Part shown: positions 43,038 to 54,252 of the stretch, one piece after another
Numbering within the stretch: the first letter of the stretch is position 1
Layout: each line of letters starts with the position of its first letter
Source of the DNA: Riptortus pedestris
Taxonomy: Eukaryota > Arthropoda > Insecta > Hemiptera > Alydidae
Assembly: GCA_019009955.1 (NCBI GenBank)
Contig: CM032233.1
Location: forward strand, 112,888,001 to 112,952,000
Length of the DNA: 64,000 nt
Reading direction: 5' to 3'
Translations under genes and position numbers: made by a program
Notes under the pieces: model-generated
What the model was told of the DNA's origin: nothing
What the model saw: only the letters and a program-made list of their open reading frames with translations
Database searches by the model: none

Positions 43038-43171
43038 ACCGTCGTACAGAATTCATATTTATTTCATTCCGAAATTTATTATTGTGCATCAAAATTATTT
43101 ATTTGTTGAAATAGTAATTAGATCAGTTTAGTTTGTAATAATTGTGTGCATTACATTTAATATTCCCTTTA

Positions 43172-43381
43172 TTATCTAGAACGTGAGGAGTATTTGACTA
43201 GTGATGTGGTTGGCTCTGAACTCTGGATATGGCCCCGGGCAACACTCCCAAGACAAATAGCAGCATAAAGCCAGGCTAGCCTCAGCTCATATACCCATAT
43301 TGTCTCCTGCCTACTGCATTCCAAGCCGTTCTTGAGCTCCCTAATTTTCATGTTTACATCGAGACATTGTTTTAATTGCAA
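43172..43381 (-). CDS. Possible coding exon, secreted or membrane-like, unknown
   Basis: A minus-strand frame open from 43,399 to the TAA at 43,172-43,174; the first ATG is at 43,351. From there it reads MKIRELKNGLECSRQET, then a mostly hydrophobic stretch IWVYELRLAWLYAAICLG, SVARGHIQSSEPTTS, KYSSRSR. The hydrophobic stretch could act as a signal or anchor segment, but it contains charged residues. AATAAA overlaps the stop codon. The interval is GC-richer than its flanks and not in families A-C. No domain or clear splice donor; a decayed transposon fragment is equally possible. Confidence 0.2.
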   Translation of the reverse strand: MQLKQCLDVNMKIRELKNGLECSRQETIWVYELRLAWLYAAICLGSVARGHIQSSEPTTSLVKYSSRSR

Positions 43382-43624
43382 GTCATTGCCGTGGAAAATC
43401 TAGGCAGAGCCATTTCTACAATATTCTATACTGAATTACATACACATCAAAAAGATATGCCTATCCAGCTAGTCATTTGGCTTAGCATTAAGATTAAAAA
43501 GTGATGACTTTTGTATTTCACTTCTTAAATCATTGCACTAAACGCTCTGTGGCTCATTACGCCAGATTTTCAGAAGCCTAAATATTACTATAAACATTTA
43601 ATTTTTTTTAGAAGTTCCATTTTA

Positions 43625-43712
43625 ATAAATTTCCCTTAAGGGAAATCAGCTATTCTGGTTGTACTTATAGCGCGATTTTCCTCAAATGCCCATTGATCCA
43701 ACCTAGGTGAAG
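43625..43712 (-). repeat. Family A 3' end fragment
   Basis: AATTTCCCTTAAGGGAAATC and AGCTATTCTGGTTGTACT in minus orientation, ending at ACCTAGGTGAAGACGAAAA, directly against a plus-oriented 5' end. Confidence 0.7.
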
Positions 43713-44175
43713 ACGAAAAGTCCGTCAGGGGCTGCGTAAACTAAGCAGATTTCCCTCCGTGAAGTTTTGCAATAGATAAATCTACATACTGGTAACACTT
43801 AACTCCACCGTGAATAAATACAACCAGTAATGAGAAATATTTCAGTCAATTTTAATAACCACCCTCGGAAAGCGTCTGAATTGTAACCAAACAGGTCTGC
43901 CAACCTCCCACAACTGAACAGAAAGATAAATCAAGGAAGGAAAGAAAAACAATTGCTAAAATATACCTGTATATAAAATATTAATTTTATTGAACTATTC
44001 ATTTGATCTAGTACTGTAATTTCTAATGAATCAGAATAATATTTATCCCAATCACTCAAATTTTAGTAGTCCAAGAACTTATGACGAGGGGGGGGGGATC
44101 AATAGGACATCTTGGACACCTTTAATATACGAGATACATGCAAATATGCAAAATATGCAAGTTTCTCGTATAATA
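43713..44175 (+). repeat. Family A repeat, 5' half
   Basis: AAGTCCGTCAGGGGCTGCGT (a 6-base deletion in the terminus), AAGCAGATTTCCCTCCGTG, AACACTTAACTCCACCGTG, poly(G) tract at 44,088 and GATACATGCAAATATGC. Confidence 0.75.
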
Positions 44176-44194
44176 AATGTCTCTTGAATACTAT

Positions 44195-44257
44195 ATTTTT
44201 TTAAATGCCCATCGATTCTACCTAGTAGATGACGAAAATGAAGTTCATTCAAAATTA

Positions 44258-44340
<83 letters not shown>

Positions 44341-44505
44341 TTGTCGATACCTCTACCGGTCGAAATTTATTTCTTAACATTACAACACTTCATATATATT
44401 GGTTTTATATATAAAGAATGATCAAGTTCGTTAACGGCTGAAATCGGATCAGTGGGAGGGGGGGGGGTTCAGAGGGGAGAATTTTTTAAAATTCGAAATA
44501 TCCCC
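44195..44505 (-). repeat. Family A fragment with (TATC)n/(TA)n core
   Basis: CCCATCGATTCTACCTAGTA, GACGAAAATGAAGTTC, (TATC)n and (TA)n at 44,258-44,337, GTTAACGGCTGAAATCGG, ending at ATCCCC. Confidence 0.7.
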
Positions 44506-44600
44506 TGGGTAGGATCGATGGACATTCGAGGAAATGTTTCGAATATCGCGGCATGAGTAAAACTTCAATAGCTGATTTCCCGTAAGGAAAATCTGTTAAA
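44506..44600 (+). repeat. Family A 3' end in opposite orientation
   Basis: TGGGTAGGATCGATGGACAT to GCTGATTTCCCGTAAGG and AAAATCTGTTAAAAAC. Confidence 0.7.
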
Positions 44601-44602
44601 AA

Positions 44603-45075
44603 CATTTGTCTGTTACCCCTATAGCGTTCGAGATGTTTGTTATATGGTTACTATACTCGACATTTCAATATTGTATGCAATATAAAGAACAAATTTGTTA
44701 CTGGCTGAAACCAGACCAAGGGGGTTAGAGGTTGGGGAATTTTGAAAATTCAAATTTCACCTTAATATGCGTCGGATGGAAAAAGTGTATAGAATCTGTC
44801 TTATTGCAAATGTAGTGTTCTATAATTGTCGTTATATACATTTCTTCTCTATCTTCAAGATTAACCGAGATATTTGTTTTTTTAGTTTTCAGCCATCAGT
44901 AAACCCCCACTCCAACACATATCACATAAAAAATACTCTGTTATATAATGAAAGACTTTATTTAAAACTTAAATACCAAATATTGGTCTCATTGAAATTT
45001 TACTTTTTAAGATAAATGCAAATACGTGGGAAATCTCATTGGTTAAAGCAGAGCCTGCATAACGGAATTTTCTTT
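44603..45075 (-). repeat. Family A repeat, 5' two-thirds
   Basis: ATTTGTCTGTTACCCC through AACCGAGATATTTGTTTTTT to the terminus ACGTGGGAAATCTCATTGG and AGAGCCTGCATAACGGAATT. Confidence 0.7.
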
Positions 45076-45346
45076 AATGTAGCGGTAGTCATATGTATAA
45101 ATGACCTCCTTCAATTGCTTGATTTATTTTTGTCCTGAATGTACAAATGGAGAGTCAGAAACTAAGCCAAACTAATGCATTAATATTGATAACCTGATGC
45201 AATCTCTCCTCTTCTTTAGTGCAGACTGAATTAAAAGTATGGAGCCCAAGTGACAGATTAAGAAAAAAATGTGTAAGGTACACTGAGTTGAGATGTGTGG
45301 CTTAACCAATATTCCCATCACATGACTTGAGATCAATCCCTAAACG

Positions 45347-45750
45347 TCCTTCACGCAGGAGCACACTATTGATTTCATCTCACAATGCAATCGTATTAAA
45401 ATAACTTACGAAAAAAATAACTTAAATATTTGTGATACGTAAAAATTCATATAACAACAATTTTAGAGCATTGATAGTTTAAAATGATTGGTCCTATAAC
45501 ATTTTTCGATACGACTCATACCAAGGGAGATATTATAGATTTTCGAACTCCCCTACACCCCATTCTCCACCCAGTTTCAGCTATTAACTAATACAACCTT
45601 TAGTGTTGAATAAAACATATAAAAATATCAAGTATAAATATCAAGTATGGTATAGATCAAATATACATTTTCGAGTTAAGAACGTAAAGTCTTAACTGAT
45701 AACGCCATCACACTACGTATTTGTGTGCACCTCACGTAGTAAAAGTTAAT
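45347..45750 (+). repeat. Family A second-module copy, left of a Jockey insertion
   Basis: ACGTCCTTCACGCAGGAGCA then CTTACG/AACTTAAATATTTG, CGATACGACTCATACCAAGG and TCACGTAGTAAAAGTTAAT at the insertion point. Confidence 0.65.
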
Positions 45751-46625
45751 TTTTTTTATATATATATATTTATTCGTTTATTTGCAACAACATAATTAAA
45801 TATTACAAGCAAATGATATGTTAGAAAAAAGTGACTTGACTATTGTCTTGAGGTGGGAAGTTGTCCATTGACAATACCCACAATGGAGGGAACAATGGGT
45901 TGTTTATGGAGTTAACTGAAACACTACAAGAGAAGATCTCTTGGCCACTTACGCTTCAGACGCCGTCTTGGGTTTTCTGGAATATGGGTAGATGAAAGTG
46001 ATTCGACTAAAGGATTAGGATGTGCGGGAAGGAGAGAGTGGAATTTCTGATATCGGGATTTGGCAAGGGTATGGGCAAAAGGAATGTTGAGGTCATTATG
46101 GAGAGTTAAATTGGATACGTAAAATGGGGAATCTGTAATTTTGCGGAGTATTCTGGATTGGCGGGTTTGGATTTTGTTCAAGTTCAAGTCCGTACGTCCA
46201 TATTGGTCGGAGTACTGTCGTATAAATCAGTCGTTTGTTGTGTAGTGATAGTTTAGATCTGTTGCCAAGCAGTCTAAGTAGAAGTCTGTACCGTCGGTTC
46301 ACTTCTTGTCTTTTTAATGTGATGTGGGGTTTCCAAGTTAGTCGCTTGTCTAATGTGAGTCCTAGATACCTAATTTGTGATTTTTGAGGAATTAGTGCGT
46401 TATTGAGTGTAACTGGAGGGCAATTGGAACGTCGGAGGGTAAATGTTACATGGCTTGATTTGCTGCTGTTGACCTTGATCCTCCATTGTGTCAACCAGGA
46501 TTCTAGCAGAGTTAGGTGTTCTTGTAGAGCTGCGGATGCCATATTTGGGTCTGAGTTGGAAGCCAAGATTGCAGTATCATCTCTGCATGCGTGAGAAGGA
46601 GAGTTTCGGGATGTATAGGTAAGGA
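45751..46625 (-). mobile_element. 5'-truncated Jockey-type non-LTR retrotransposon, copy 2
   Basis: Minus-strand insertion flanked by a perfect 13-bp direct repeat AGTAAAAGTTAAT (45,738-45,750 and 46,626-46,638). The 3' end is an A-rich tail (ATATATATAAAAAAA read on the minus strand). The flanks rejoin family A sequence (GTAAAAGTTAAT^GAAAACAATATTTGG). The element is truncated just upstream of the reverse-transcriptase palm motif. It belongs to a different subfamily from copy 1. Confidence 0.92.
45924..46620 (-). pseudogene. Jockey-type reverse transcriptase, palm to C-terminus, frameshifted
   Basis: The minus strand starts at PSHACRDDTAILASNSD; CRDD stands where the catalytic [FY]ADD box belongs, so the active site is changed or decayed. 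It continues ALQEHLTLLESWLTQWRIKV, NSSKSSHVTFTLR, IRYLGLTLDKRLTWKPHI, TTVLRPIWTYG. About 10 codons expected here (IELWGTAK-type in copy 1) are missing at an ACTTGAACTTGAAC direct repeat. The frame shifts to NLNKIQTRQSRILRKITDSP, FYVSNLTLHNDLNIP, RRRLKRKWPRDLLL and a stop at 45,924. Confidence 0.88.
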
Positions 46626-46638
46626 AGTAAAAGTTAAT

Positions 46639-47000
46639 GAAAACAATATTTGGTACCTAAGCTTCGAATAAAATGTTACATAATATAACGTATTATTCAT
46701 ATGACATGAATAGGAGTGGGGGTTTACTGAAGACTGAAATATGCAAAATCTTCTTTAAATTCATGATAGAGAATAGATTTATATTATAAAATGTCTAGAA
46801 AATTACATTTGAATTCAGATTTGTTTTATATCATTTTTCGATCCTGCACGAAATAAGGGAGATATTTCAAATTTTCGATAATTCCCTCCTCTAAACCGCC
46901 CTCCCCGAGACCGACTTTAGCCGTTAACAAACTTGATATTTAGTTTTACATAAAAAGCTTATACATACATCACGTTTGGTAACGATAAGACATAAATTTA
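46639..47000 (+). repeat. Family A body, right of the Jockey insertion
   Basis: AAACAATATTTGGTACCTAA, GAGTGGGGGTTTACTGAAG, CGATCCTGCACGAAATAAGG, CACGTTTGGTAACGATAAG, ending in the (GT)n tract. Confidence 0.7.

Positions 47001-47067
<67 letters not shown>
46984..47067. repeat. (GT)n microsatellite
   Basis: About 84 bases of GT dinucleotides; it replaces the (TA)n core between two family A segments of opposite orientation. Confidence 0.95.
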
Positions 47068-47070
<3 letters not shown>

Positions 47071-47240
47071 GTACCTCATAAGTAATTTTACAGTTTTTTT
47101 ATTTTAGTAAACGTTTTATGTAAAACTAAAGATCAAGTTGGTTAACAGCTAAAATCGAGTAGGGGTATAGAAGGGTCACATTCCGACAAATTGGAAATAA
47201 CTCCGTTATTATACGTCGGATCAAATATTTTACGAATAAT
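47068..47240 (-). repeat. Family A segment, close inverted relative of 8.9-9.1 kb
   Basis: TATGGTACCTCATAAGTAA, TTTATTTTAGTAAACG, AAGATCAAGTTGGTTAACAG and CTCCGTTATTATACGTCGG match the reverse complement of 8,890-9,110, including the unusual AAATTACTTAT piece not seen in other copies. Confidence 0.75.
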
Positions 47241-47690
47241 ATCTTTGGGGCCCGTAAGTCTGAAGTCAAAACATCATCACATGTGAATATAGTTTAAGGA
47301 CCAGATCGTTATTCTAAACCGAATATATCCTTTACATTTTCTCTGTAGAAAGAATATTAATGAAGTTATTGACGAAAAGGTGTTTTCAAATCTAAGTAAA
47401 TCCTCCATCATAGTTGAAAATTGGAAATCTCATGTAGCCTACGTTGAACATTGGGATAGTTGACTAAAAATAAAAATCTATGGAAATTCTTAAAGCCGTT
47501 TTTGAGCGATGGAGTAACAAACAGTCAAGATTTTCAATTTTCATGTCATTGCTCTTAGAATGGTCTGAAATGTGAAAAAGAAGCTTATGCCCGCCGAATT
47601 TAACTAGAAAATCAGGCAACCTTAGAGTTTTATTTATATAGAAGATTAAACCATTTATAAGTGTTAACTAATATAATATCATTTTACATT
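47241..47690. other. No recognised gene
   Basis: AT-rich; nothing recognised. Confidence 0.35.
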
Positions 47691-47704
47691 CTCTTTACTT
47701 ACAG

Positions 47705-47788
47705 CTATGAAGTGTTCGTCTCCTCATGCACTCTATGAATCAAACCTTCCACAATGGCTATGTCTTCACAGAGTTTTTGTTGGTCACC
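47705..47788 (-). CDS. Possible terminal coding exon, unknown
   Basis: On the minus strand, TTTTAATTACAAG (a possible acceptor) is followed by 27 codons GDQQKLCEDIAIVEGLIHRV, HEETNTS and TAG. Strikingly, GTAAGTAAAG, a consensus donor, lies 2 bases after the stop. The residues look like an amphipathic helix and the interval is not in any repeat family here. On the plus strand the same site has a strong acceptor (TTCTCTTTACTTACAG is nearly present) and an open frame MKCSSPHALYESNLPQWLCL to TAA at 47,799. Only one strand can be right. Confidence 0.3.
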   Translation of the reverse strand, partial: GDQQKLCEDIAIVEGLIHRVHEETNTS

Positions 47789-47813
47789 CTTGTAATTAAA
47801 ATATGAAACATTT

Positions 47814-47815
<2 letters not shown>

Positions 47816-47867
<52 letters not shown>
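47816..47867. repeat. (TA)n microsatellite
   Basis: About 50 bases of TA. Confidence 0.95.
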
Positions 47868-47870
<3 letters not shown>

Positions 47871-47999
47871 AGGGGAATAGGTTACACGATTGTCCTCGAG
47901 TGTCTTAGTACATTGAGTGGATTATATACGTGCTGGAATGATGCACAGACGGGGTCACCTCGCACTTTTTTCCCCTTTATAAAGATTCATTAGTAAGAA

Positions 48000-48160
48000 A
48001 AATTAATATCATATTAACATTATCTCGTAAATGTTTATTCGATCTATACCATGCTCTATATTTATCCGTTTCAGTAAACACTAAAGATCTTGTTTGTTAT
48101 TGTTTGAAACCGGACCTGGAATAGTGGGGGTTTAAAGGGGAGGAGTGGGGGTGTGAGTGA
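48000..48160 (-). repeat. Family A second-module fragment
   Basis: GTAAATGTTTATTCGATCTA, TACCATGCTCTATATTTATCC and GAAACCGGACCTGGAATAG match the second module in minus orientation. Confidence 0.6.
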
Positions 48161-48363
48161 ATATATGGGCAATATATTTTATTAAAAACCTGTATTGCTA
48201 GTTAATTAGTTAGCCGAATCCTAAAATACTTTATTAATTATTACTTTGATGATGGCTAACAGAATAAATACTGACCAAGAGAGCCTCTTCCAAACCTCCA
48301 CTGAGGAATCTCAAAGAAGACAAAAATATTTACGTGTTAATGAAAATTAAATATATACATATA

Positions 48364-49317
48364 CTAGCTCAGATACCCGGCTTCGCTCGGGAATTCATTT
48401 GAGACTGAATGGTGATGGTATTTTTTTGGCAAGGCTTTACTTTGCACAATATTTTGACATTTACCCGTCCCAGTGTTTAGTTTAAATACCCGTCGTTTCT
48501 GTGGATTTCTTAATAATAAAATTATTTTTTTATGTAAGACTTCACTGTTCTCCATATTGTTATATTTCCCGTTCCCTGTGCATTATGCATAGATTTGAAT
48601 TATTAAGCACAAAATATTAATATACATTTGAATTAATTTTTCCCGGTATTTCCAAAGAATTGTTGAGCAAATTTCTCTAAATAATAAAATAAACAACTTT
48701 GTTATGTGCATATTTGCCGAAACCCCAATAGGAAACGAAATATCACTATTTTTAATTTCAGGCCTCCTTTATGGGGGTTATAAAAGACTCCTGCCCGTCC
48801 CTAGAAATGTTAGTATGGCTTATTATAAGGAAAACGTTAGTGCTAATTCATATACCGAGTTTGGTTTAGTTCGGTTGAGTCTTTTGTGCCAAATAAAATT
48901 GTTGACTTCTGCTATCACTTTTTGGCGTATAACGCCTTTATAATTAGGTATACGTCAAAAGTGTATAAGACAAAAGTTTCTCTAAATAAAAAAAATAAAC
49001 AACTTTTGTTATGTGCATATTTGCCAAAACCCTAATAGGAAACGAAATATCACTATTTTTAATTTCAGGCCTCCCTTATAACCCCCACTCCTGTTCGACT
49101 CAGAGAATATTAACATAGCCTAAAGTCTAAGTTGGGTTAGTAGTAATATGCATTCCAAGTTTCATAAAATTCGGTTCAGCCGTTCATGCGTGAAATAGTA
49201 ACAAACAAACAAACAAACATACACGAAAGAAACAAAATGCAGTTATGGTGTCTATGACATGTGAAACGAAAAGTTATCGTGAAATTTCGCGAAAGAAATC
49301 AATGTACAGACAGAGGT

Positions 49318-49369
<52 letters not shown>
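48364..49369 (-). mobile_element. Non-autonomous Helitron (family B), copy with both ends
   Basis: 3' CTAG at 48,364-48,367 with the CCCGAGCGAAGCCGGG hairpin, flanked by A on the plus strand (T on the element strand). 5' TC at 49,368-49,369 (an alternative TC lies 10 bases further). Two modules. Flanked by TA-rich DNA on both sides. Confidence 0.85.
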
Positions 49370-49401
49370 TATATATAGATATATAATTCTGCGCGCGCGC
49401 G

Positions 49402-49452
<51 letters not shown>
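49325..49452. repeat. (TA)n, (GC)n and (GT)n compound microsatellite
   Basis: TA with GATATATA interruptions, then GCGCGCGCGC, then about 45 bases of GT. Confidence 0.95.
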
Positions 49453-49456
<4 letters not shown>

Positions 49457-50335
49457 ATAAATATCTCTCACGTTTTAGGGAAATTCAAATCGCTCTTTAT
49501 AAAAGGTTATAAATTTAAATATGTTTAACATAAATATCAAAGCAGGTGTAGTTATATCTAGTTACAGATTTTCACGATACAAAAACCACTGGCTGTCGGA
49601 GACTGGGCAAGAGCCGACCAATGCCAGAACAAGATTTCAACAGCAATTATAATAATCACAATAAATGAGATTAGGAATGATCAAGTTATTCCTCGGTTAA
49701 TTATCCGATTGAGGGGTAAACATTCTTTCCTTGGTTGACACAAATTATCAACCCCACATTTATTTGCGAGCTAGAGTCTCTCATTCATTTCTCCAAGTTC
49801 AAGTGAAGATTATTTTTTTTTGAATGGTATTTAAACATTCCAACTTAAACTTTATATCAATATTTATGCTGAATACTGATTTAATAAAATATAAAAACGA
49901 AGTTTTTTTATTCTCTCCCCCCCCCAAAAAAAAATTGTTATTATTGTTATCTCAAAATAAATAAGAAGTAACAAGTTGGCGTATTGAGAAATCAAGCTCT
50001 ATTATTGTGATGGTGACTTGAAATAGGTAAACAGAAATTTTTCCATTCGGTCATTGTAAATTTGGAAGTGTGTACACTTACTAGTCGAATTCATTTGTTA
50101 TAACTAATGTAGTATGAACAAAGTTTATGTAATATTTCTCAGAATCTAATGGAGTTATTTGGCAGCGATTACCAGAGCAGGGACCAAATAATTTAGTGAG
50201 TAAAATAATTTTCTGAGAGAGTTTAATACTTCTGAGCTCCTAAATAGCATATTCCAAACGTAAAACTACACTCCCGCATAAGCATTTTTCTTTCTAAGAT
50301 CCATAGGTTTTTAATAACTTCTCATTTAGATTCGG
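49453..50335. other. No recognised gene
   Basis: AT-rich, with a poly(C)/poly(A) junction at 49,917-49,934. No recognised feature. Confidence 0.35.
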
Positions 50336-50479
50336 TATTAGCAGATTTCCCCTGAGGGAAATCAGCTATTGAGGTCGTACTCATGACGCGATTTTCGAAA
50401 AGTTTCTTCAAATGTCCTACCAAAGAGATGATGAAAATATGGTCCGTTATAAATTATATATATACACACACACACACAC
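50336..50479 (-). repeat. Family A 3' part, left of a family C insertion
   Basis: TTAGCAGATTTCCCCTGAGG, TATTGAGGTCGTACTCATG, ATGGTCCGTTATAAAT, then a short TA and (CA)n core. Confidence 0.8.
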
Positions 50480-51057
50480 GGTGTCCCAACTTCCCGTGCC
50501 ACGCCCCTTAAAATCTCCAATTAATTTAATAACAGGCTGAGACCTTGTGTATCATAATTGTGATACAAAAATCCTTCATGAAATGTATGGCATTCCATTG
50601 GAAATTCCTAAGTTATGGTCGCTGGAGAAGTGCAGGAGAAGCACTAGCTGCAAGACTCTAACTCTAAAACGAGTTTATAAAGGTGAATTTTGCAATTTGA
50701 CGCATTCTTTAGCCCTAAAATGCACAAATCTTTATTTCAGAAACGGCATGTGCGAAAAATACTGCTTCATAAAACTTGTAGCCAACAAAATTATCTTTGA
50801 AACACGTCTATGGGAAGAGGAATGAATACTAAAGAAAATAAATAAAACGAAATAACGCAAAAGTATTCTTAATGATTCTTACGTGGAAGATACTGCACCG
50901 TTTTTTTTTTTACATGGAGCTTTGCAGGTTCAAAAATGTATTCCTTTTATAAATAATTACTACGTAATTAGTTTAAAATAAATTAATTATTAGAACGTTT
51001 TTGGAAATAACAATTTTTTTGGATTCATTCAAGAATACTTTTGCGTTATTTCTTTTA
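50480..51057 (+). mobile_element. Family C mariner-like element, left arm
   Basis: Starts GGTGTCCCAACTTCCCG in the (CA)n core of a family A copy. It has CTAACTCTAAAACGAGTTTA, TTTCAGAAACGGCATG, CTTGTAGCCAACAAAATTAT, and ends near GAATACTTTTGCGTTATTT. The open frame at 50,547-50,825 is repeat-derived. The inverted right arm is missing. Confidence 0.7.
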
Positions 51058-51807
51058 ATCGTTATCAAAATCAATATTTAATCGTTTTATCTAAAAAGAA
51101 ACAGCAAGTTCGTCAATGGCTGAAATCGGACTAGAAGTAGGGGGGGCGGTTTAGAGGGTGGATTTCGAAAATTCGAAATATCTCCGTTACTAATTTGTAC
51201 AGAATCAGAAAATACAGAAAATTTGTATAGAATCAATCTTATTGAAAATTATATGTCCTATAAATATTTTTATATACATTTATTCCCTATCTTAAATATT
51301 AATCTATAATTTGAGTTTTAGCTTTCATGAAACCCCTACTCCTACTTATGTCACATAAACAATACTCTGTTATATAATGGACCACTCGAAACTTAAATTC
51401 CAAATATTGTTTTCAAGAGACGTTTATTATACGAGATACATGGAAATATTATTTGTTGATTCCCCCCGTCTTAAGTTTTTGTATTACTAGCTATTTAGGT
51501 AAAAATTCTTCTGATTCATTATTTGTAAATTACAGTATTCGATATAGTAAATAGTTTTCAATAAAATTAATGTTATATTCTGATATATTTCAGTAATTGT
51601 TATTCTATCTAGTGAAGAATATTTCTATCTATCTGTTCAGCCCTGAGATGTTGGCTAGCCTGTTTGTTTACAATTCAGACGCTTTCCGTTGGGAGGTTAC
51701 TAAAATTGACTGAAAGATTTCTCATTAGTTTCTATTCATTCACTTAATATTCACGGTGTTGTTTTGTGTTACCAGTATGTAGATTTATCTTACGTGACGG
51801 ACTTTTT
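51058..51807 (-). repeat. Family A body and 5' end, right of the family C insertion
   Basis: AATCGTTATCAAAATCAAT, GTCAATGGCTGAAATCGG, ATAATGGACCACTCGAAAC, a CCCCCC block, CAGTAATTGTTATTCT, TCACGGTGTTGTTTTGTG, ending ACGTGACGGACTTTTTGC. The terminal GCAGATTTCCC...GCAGCCCCTG part is deleted. Confidence 0.75.
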
Positions 51808-52834
51808 GCATAAGAGTTTGTAGAGATGAGCAAGACTTGAAGATAGACGCTGTGACTAGCTTTGTAGGAGTGATTATTTGTAATTCGTATGTACATTTCA
51901 AAAGATTTATGTACATTTCACTCTAGATCAAGGCCATGCTTCGAAATCATATATCTTATATGGGATCGAATTTTTGCAAGCATCAACTACTATGAAACAT
52001 CAGAACTGATCTTTGCACTGTTGCAAGTAAATGGAATGTCAAAATATTCATGATGTATAATGAATTGAATTAAATTTTCTTATTGAGGAATTAAGGGCAA
52101 CCATTGAGGGCTTCAATGCCCATTCCCTAATGCATACTAATAATCTGGTACCCCAAATGGAAATGTGTACAATAAAAACATTTTGAAATGCATTAAGCCA
52201 GGCGAATAGGAACTGGGAGAGACTGAAATAGTAAAACAAAAGAAGGCCCAACCTTATCAACAAGTTAATTAAGCTTGCAATGTAACATTTTCCGATATGA
52301 CGTAAACTAATAACTAATAAAATTACGATTTCTCTTTTGTAGCCTTGCCTGACCACCGGCTCCTAATACACTCCATTAGGGAACTTTTCCATTAGTACTA
52401 CATGAAACGTTTAAATATCGAGCCAATGTCCATTAAGGGAAATCTCCTGGAAGAATTAAAGAGTAAAGCACTCCACTATGCTCTTATAGGGATTTGTTCA
52501 TCGAATCCAGAGCTAGTTTCAAAGGGTTGCCAGGCCTTGATTAGTTGGATAGTAAATCTCTGAAGTTAATTTATTTTTCCAATTGAGATATCCCAATTCT
52601 TGAGAGAATGTATAGCACTCAGTTCATCGATTTAGTCGATCGTTTTGTCTGTATTGAAACATTAAATAGGGCAAGTTCTCTTGTTATGCAGTACTAATGA
52701 ACCATTGAATTATTCGGTATATTTAGTTCGATGTATGAATAGATAGAAGAGTTCAAAATAATCCTTGAACATTTTGAAAGAGAACTTCAAAAAGAAAAAA
52801 GATATGACAAAGATAACCCAATTGTAAATAGCAA
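51808..52834. other. No recognised gene
   Basis: AT-rich. The 102-codon minus frame at 52,048-52,356 is hydrophobic low-complexity sequence without recognised motifs and is not called a gene. Confidence 0.35.
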
Positions 52835-53240
52835 AAGCCGTCTGCAGGGGCTGCGTTAACTAAGCAGATTTCTCACGTGCGTCACGTATTTGCATTTATC
52901 TCGAAAAGTAAATGTTCAATGAGAACAATATTTGGTACTTAGGCTTCAACTGAAGTCCTTCATGATATAACAACTTATTGGTCATATGACATGAGAATGA
53001 GTGGATCTTTACTGAAGCCTGAAAACTAAAAAATGCGAATATCTCCGTTAACAATCAGCATAGTGAAAAAACGGAAATAACTACATTTATAGAACATTTC
53101 ATATTCAATAAGATTGGTTCTAAACAATATTTCGATAATAACGAAGATATTTAGATTTTTCTCCCCTGCTAACCCCCCCCCCTCTCATTGGTCCGATTTA
53201 TGCCGTTAACGAACTTGATTTTAGTTTTACATCATGACGC
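52835..53240 (+). repeat. Family A repeat, 5' half
   Basis: GCCGTCTGCAGGGGCTGCGT, TAAGCAGATTTCTCACGTGC, ATCTCCGTTAACAATCAGC, GTCCGATTTATGCCGTTAAC, then a switch at TACATCATGACGCC to an opposite-orientation module. Confidence 0.7.
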
Positions 53241-53685
53241 CATCAACCAAGATTTCAAGTTGTTTTTCGAAAATATTTATTAGATCTATACCATACTCAA
53301 TATATAACCGTTCCAGTCAACACTATAGATAATATTTCTTATTGGCAGAAATCGGAAATCGAATAGCGGGGGTATAGAGGAAGAATTCGAAAATTCAAAA
53401 TATTTACGGTATTATACGTCAGAGCGTAAAATGTGAACAAATCTTGTTAAACGATTGATGATGACCTGCTATTGTTCTTCGTGCATTTTTTCGTAACTCA
53501 AGTAAAAAGTTAGTCATGCTTTCTGGTTTTCTGCTTTCAGTACCCCGCCCCTCTTCCATCTACTCATCGGTTGTTCACATAGAAATAGGGAATATGTCGT
53601 GAGATGAGATCACAAGTATACTATAGCAGCTCGTAGGGAATTTGCTTCTTTTATTCAGCCCATGCGTAACGTACGTTTTATTGAC
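53241..53685 (-). repeat. Family A second module in opposite orientation
   Basis: CATCAACCAAGATTTCAAG, GATCTATACCATACTCAAT, AGCAGCTCGTAGGGAATTTG and the degraded terminus GCCCATGCGTAACGTACG. Confidence 0.65.
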
Positions 53686-53883
53686 TTCAGATAATTTTAA
53701 GCAAATGAGTTCTAGGGAGAGCTAGACCGCCAGTTTTACAATAATGGCAATGGAAAGGAGTTTCTGTAAATTTAAATCCAGTGTGGGTGAAATGTATGGA
53801 ATGACAATTAGAGGAATATCAACAAATTCATGTCTACAACTGTTACCCTAAAAAATAAAATATAAAAATCGTGTTCTTAGTAA

Positions 53884-54235
53884 ACCTCAACAGCTAATTC
53901 CCCTCAAGGGAAAAAGCTAAAATACCCAAAATTCCGCCACGCAGGGGCTCCGTAAACTTAGCAGATGTCCCCTCCGGAAGTTTAACAATAGATAAATATC
54001 TACATACTGGTAACACAACACCACCGTGAATATTAAGTGAATAAATACAAAAGTTAATAAGAAATCTTTCAGTATATTTTAATAAAATCCGCCCGTGAAG
54101 CGTTTGAAATGTAAACGAACACCCCTCCAACACACCGGAAAGAAAAACAATCACTGAAATATATCAGAATATAACAATTAATTTTATTACAAACTACATA
54201 CTATATATATATATATATCCCTCCTTCCTTCATTA
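53884..54235 (+). repeat. Family A 3' end followed by a 5' half
   Basis: CCTCAACAGCTAATTCCCCT CAAGG with GGAAAAAGCTAAAA is a degraded 3' end; four bases later AAATTCCGCCACGCAGGGGC begins a new 5' half that stops at a short (TA)n near 54,200. Confidence 0.7.
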
Positions 54236-54252
54236 GTACTGTAATTTATAAT

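Noticed and set aside
52048..52356. 102-codon hydrophobic minus-strand frame
   Set aside because: No recognisable motif, no splice signals and composition expected from AT-rich non-coding DNA.
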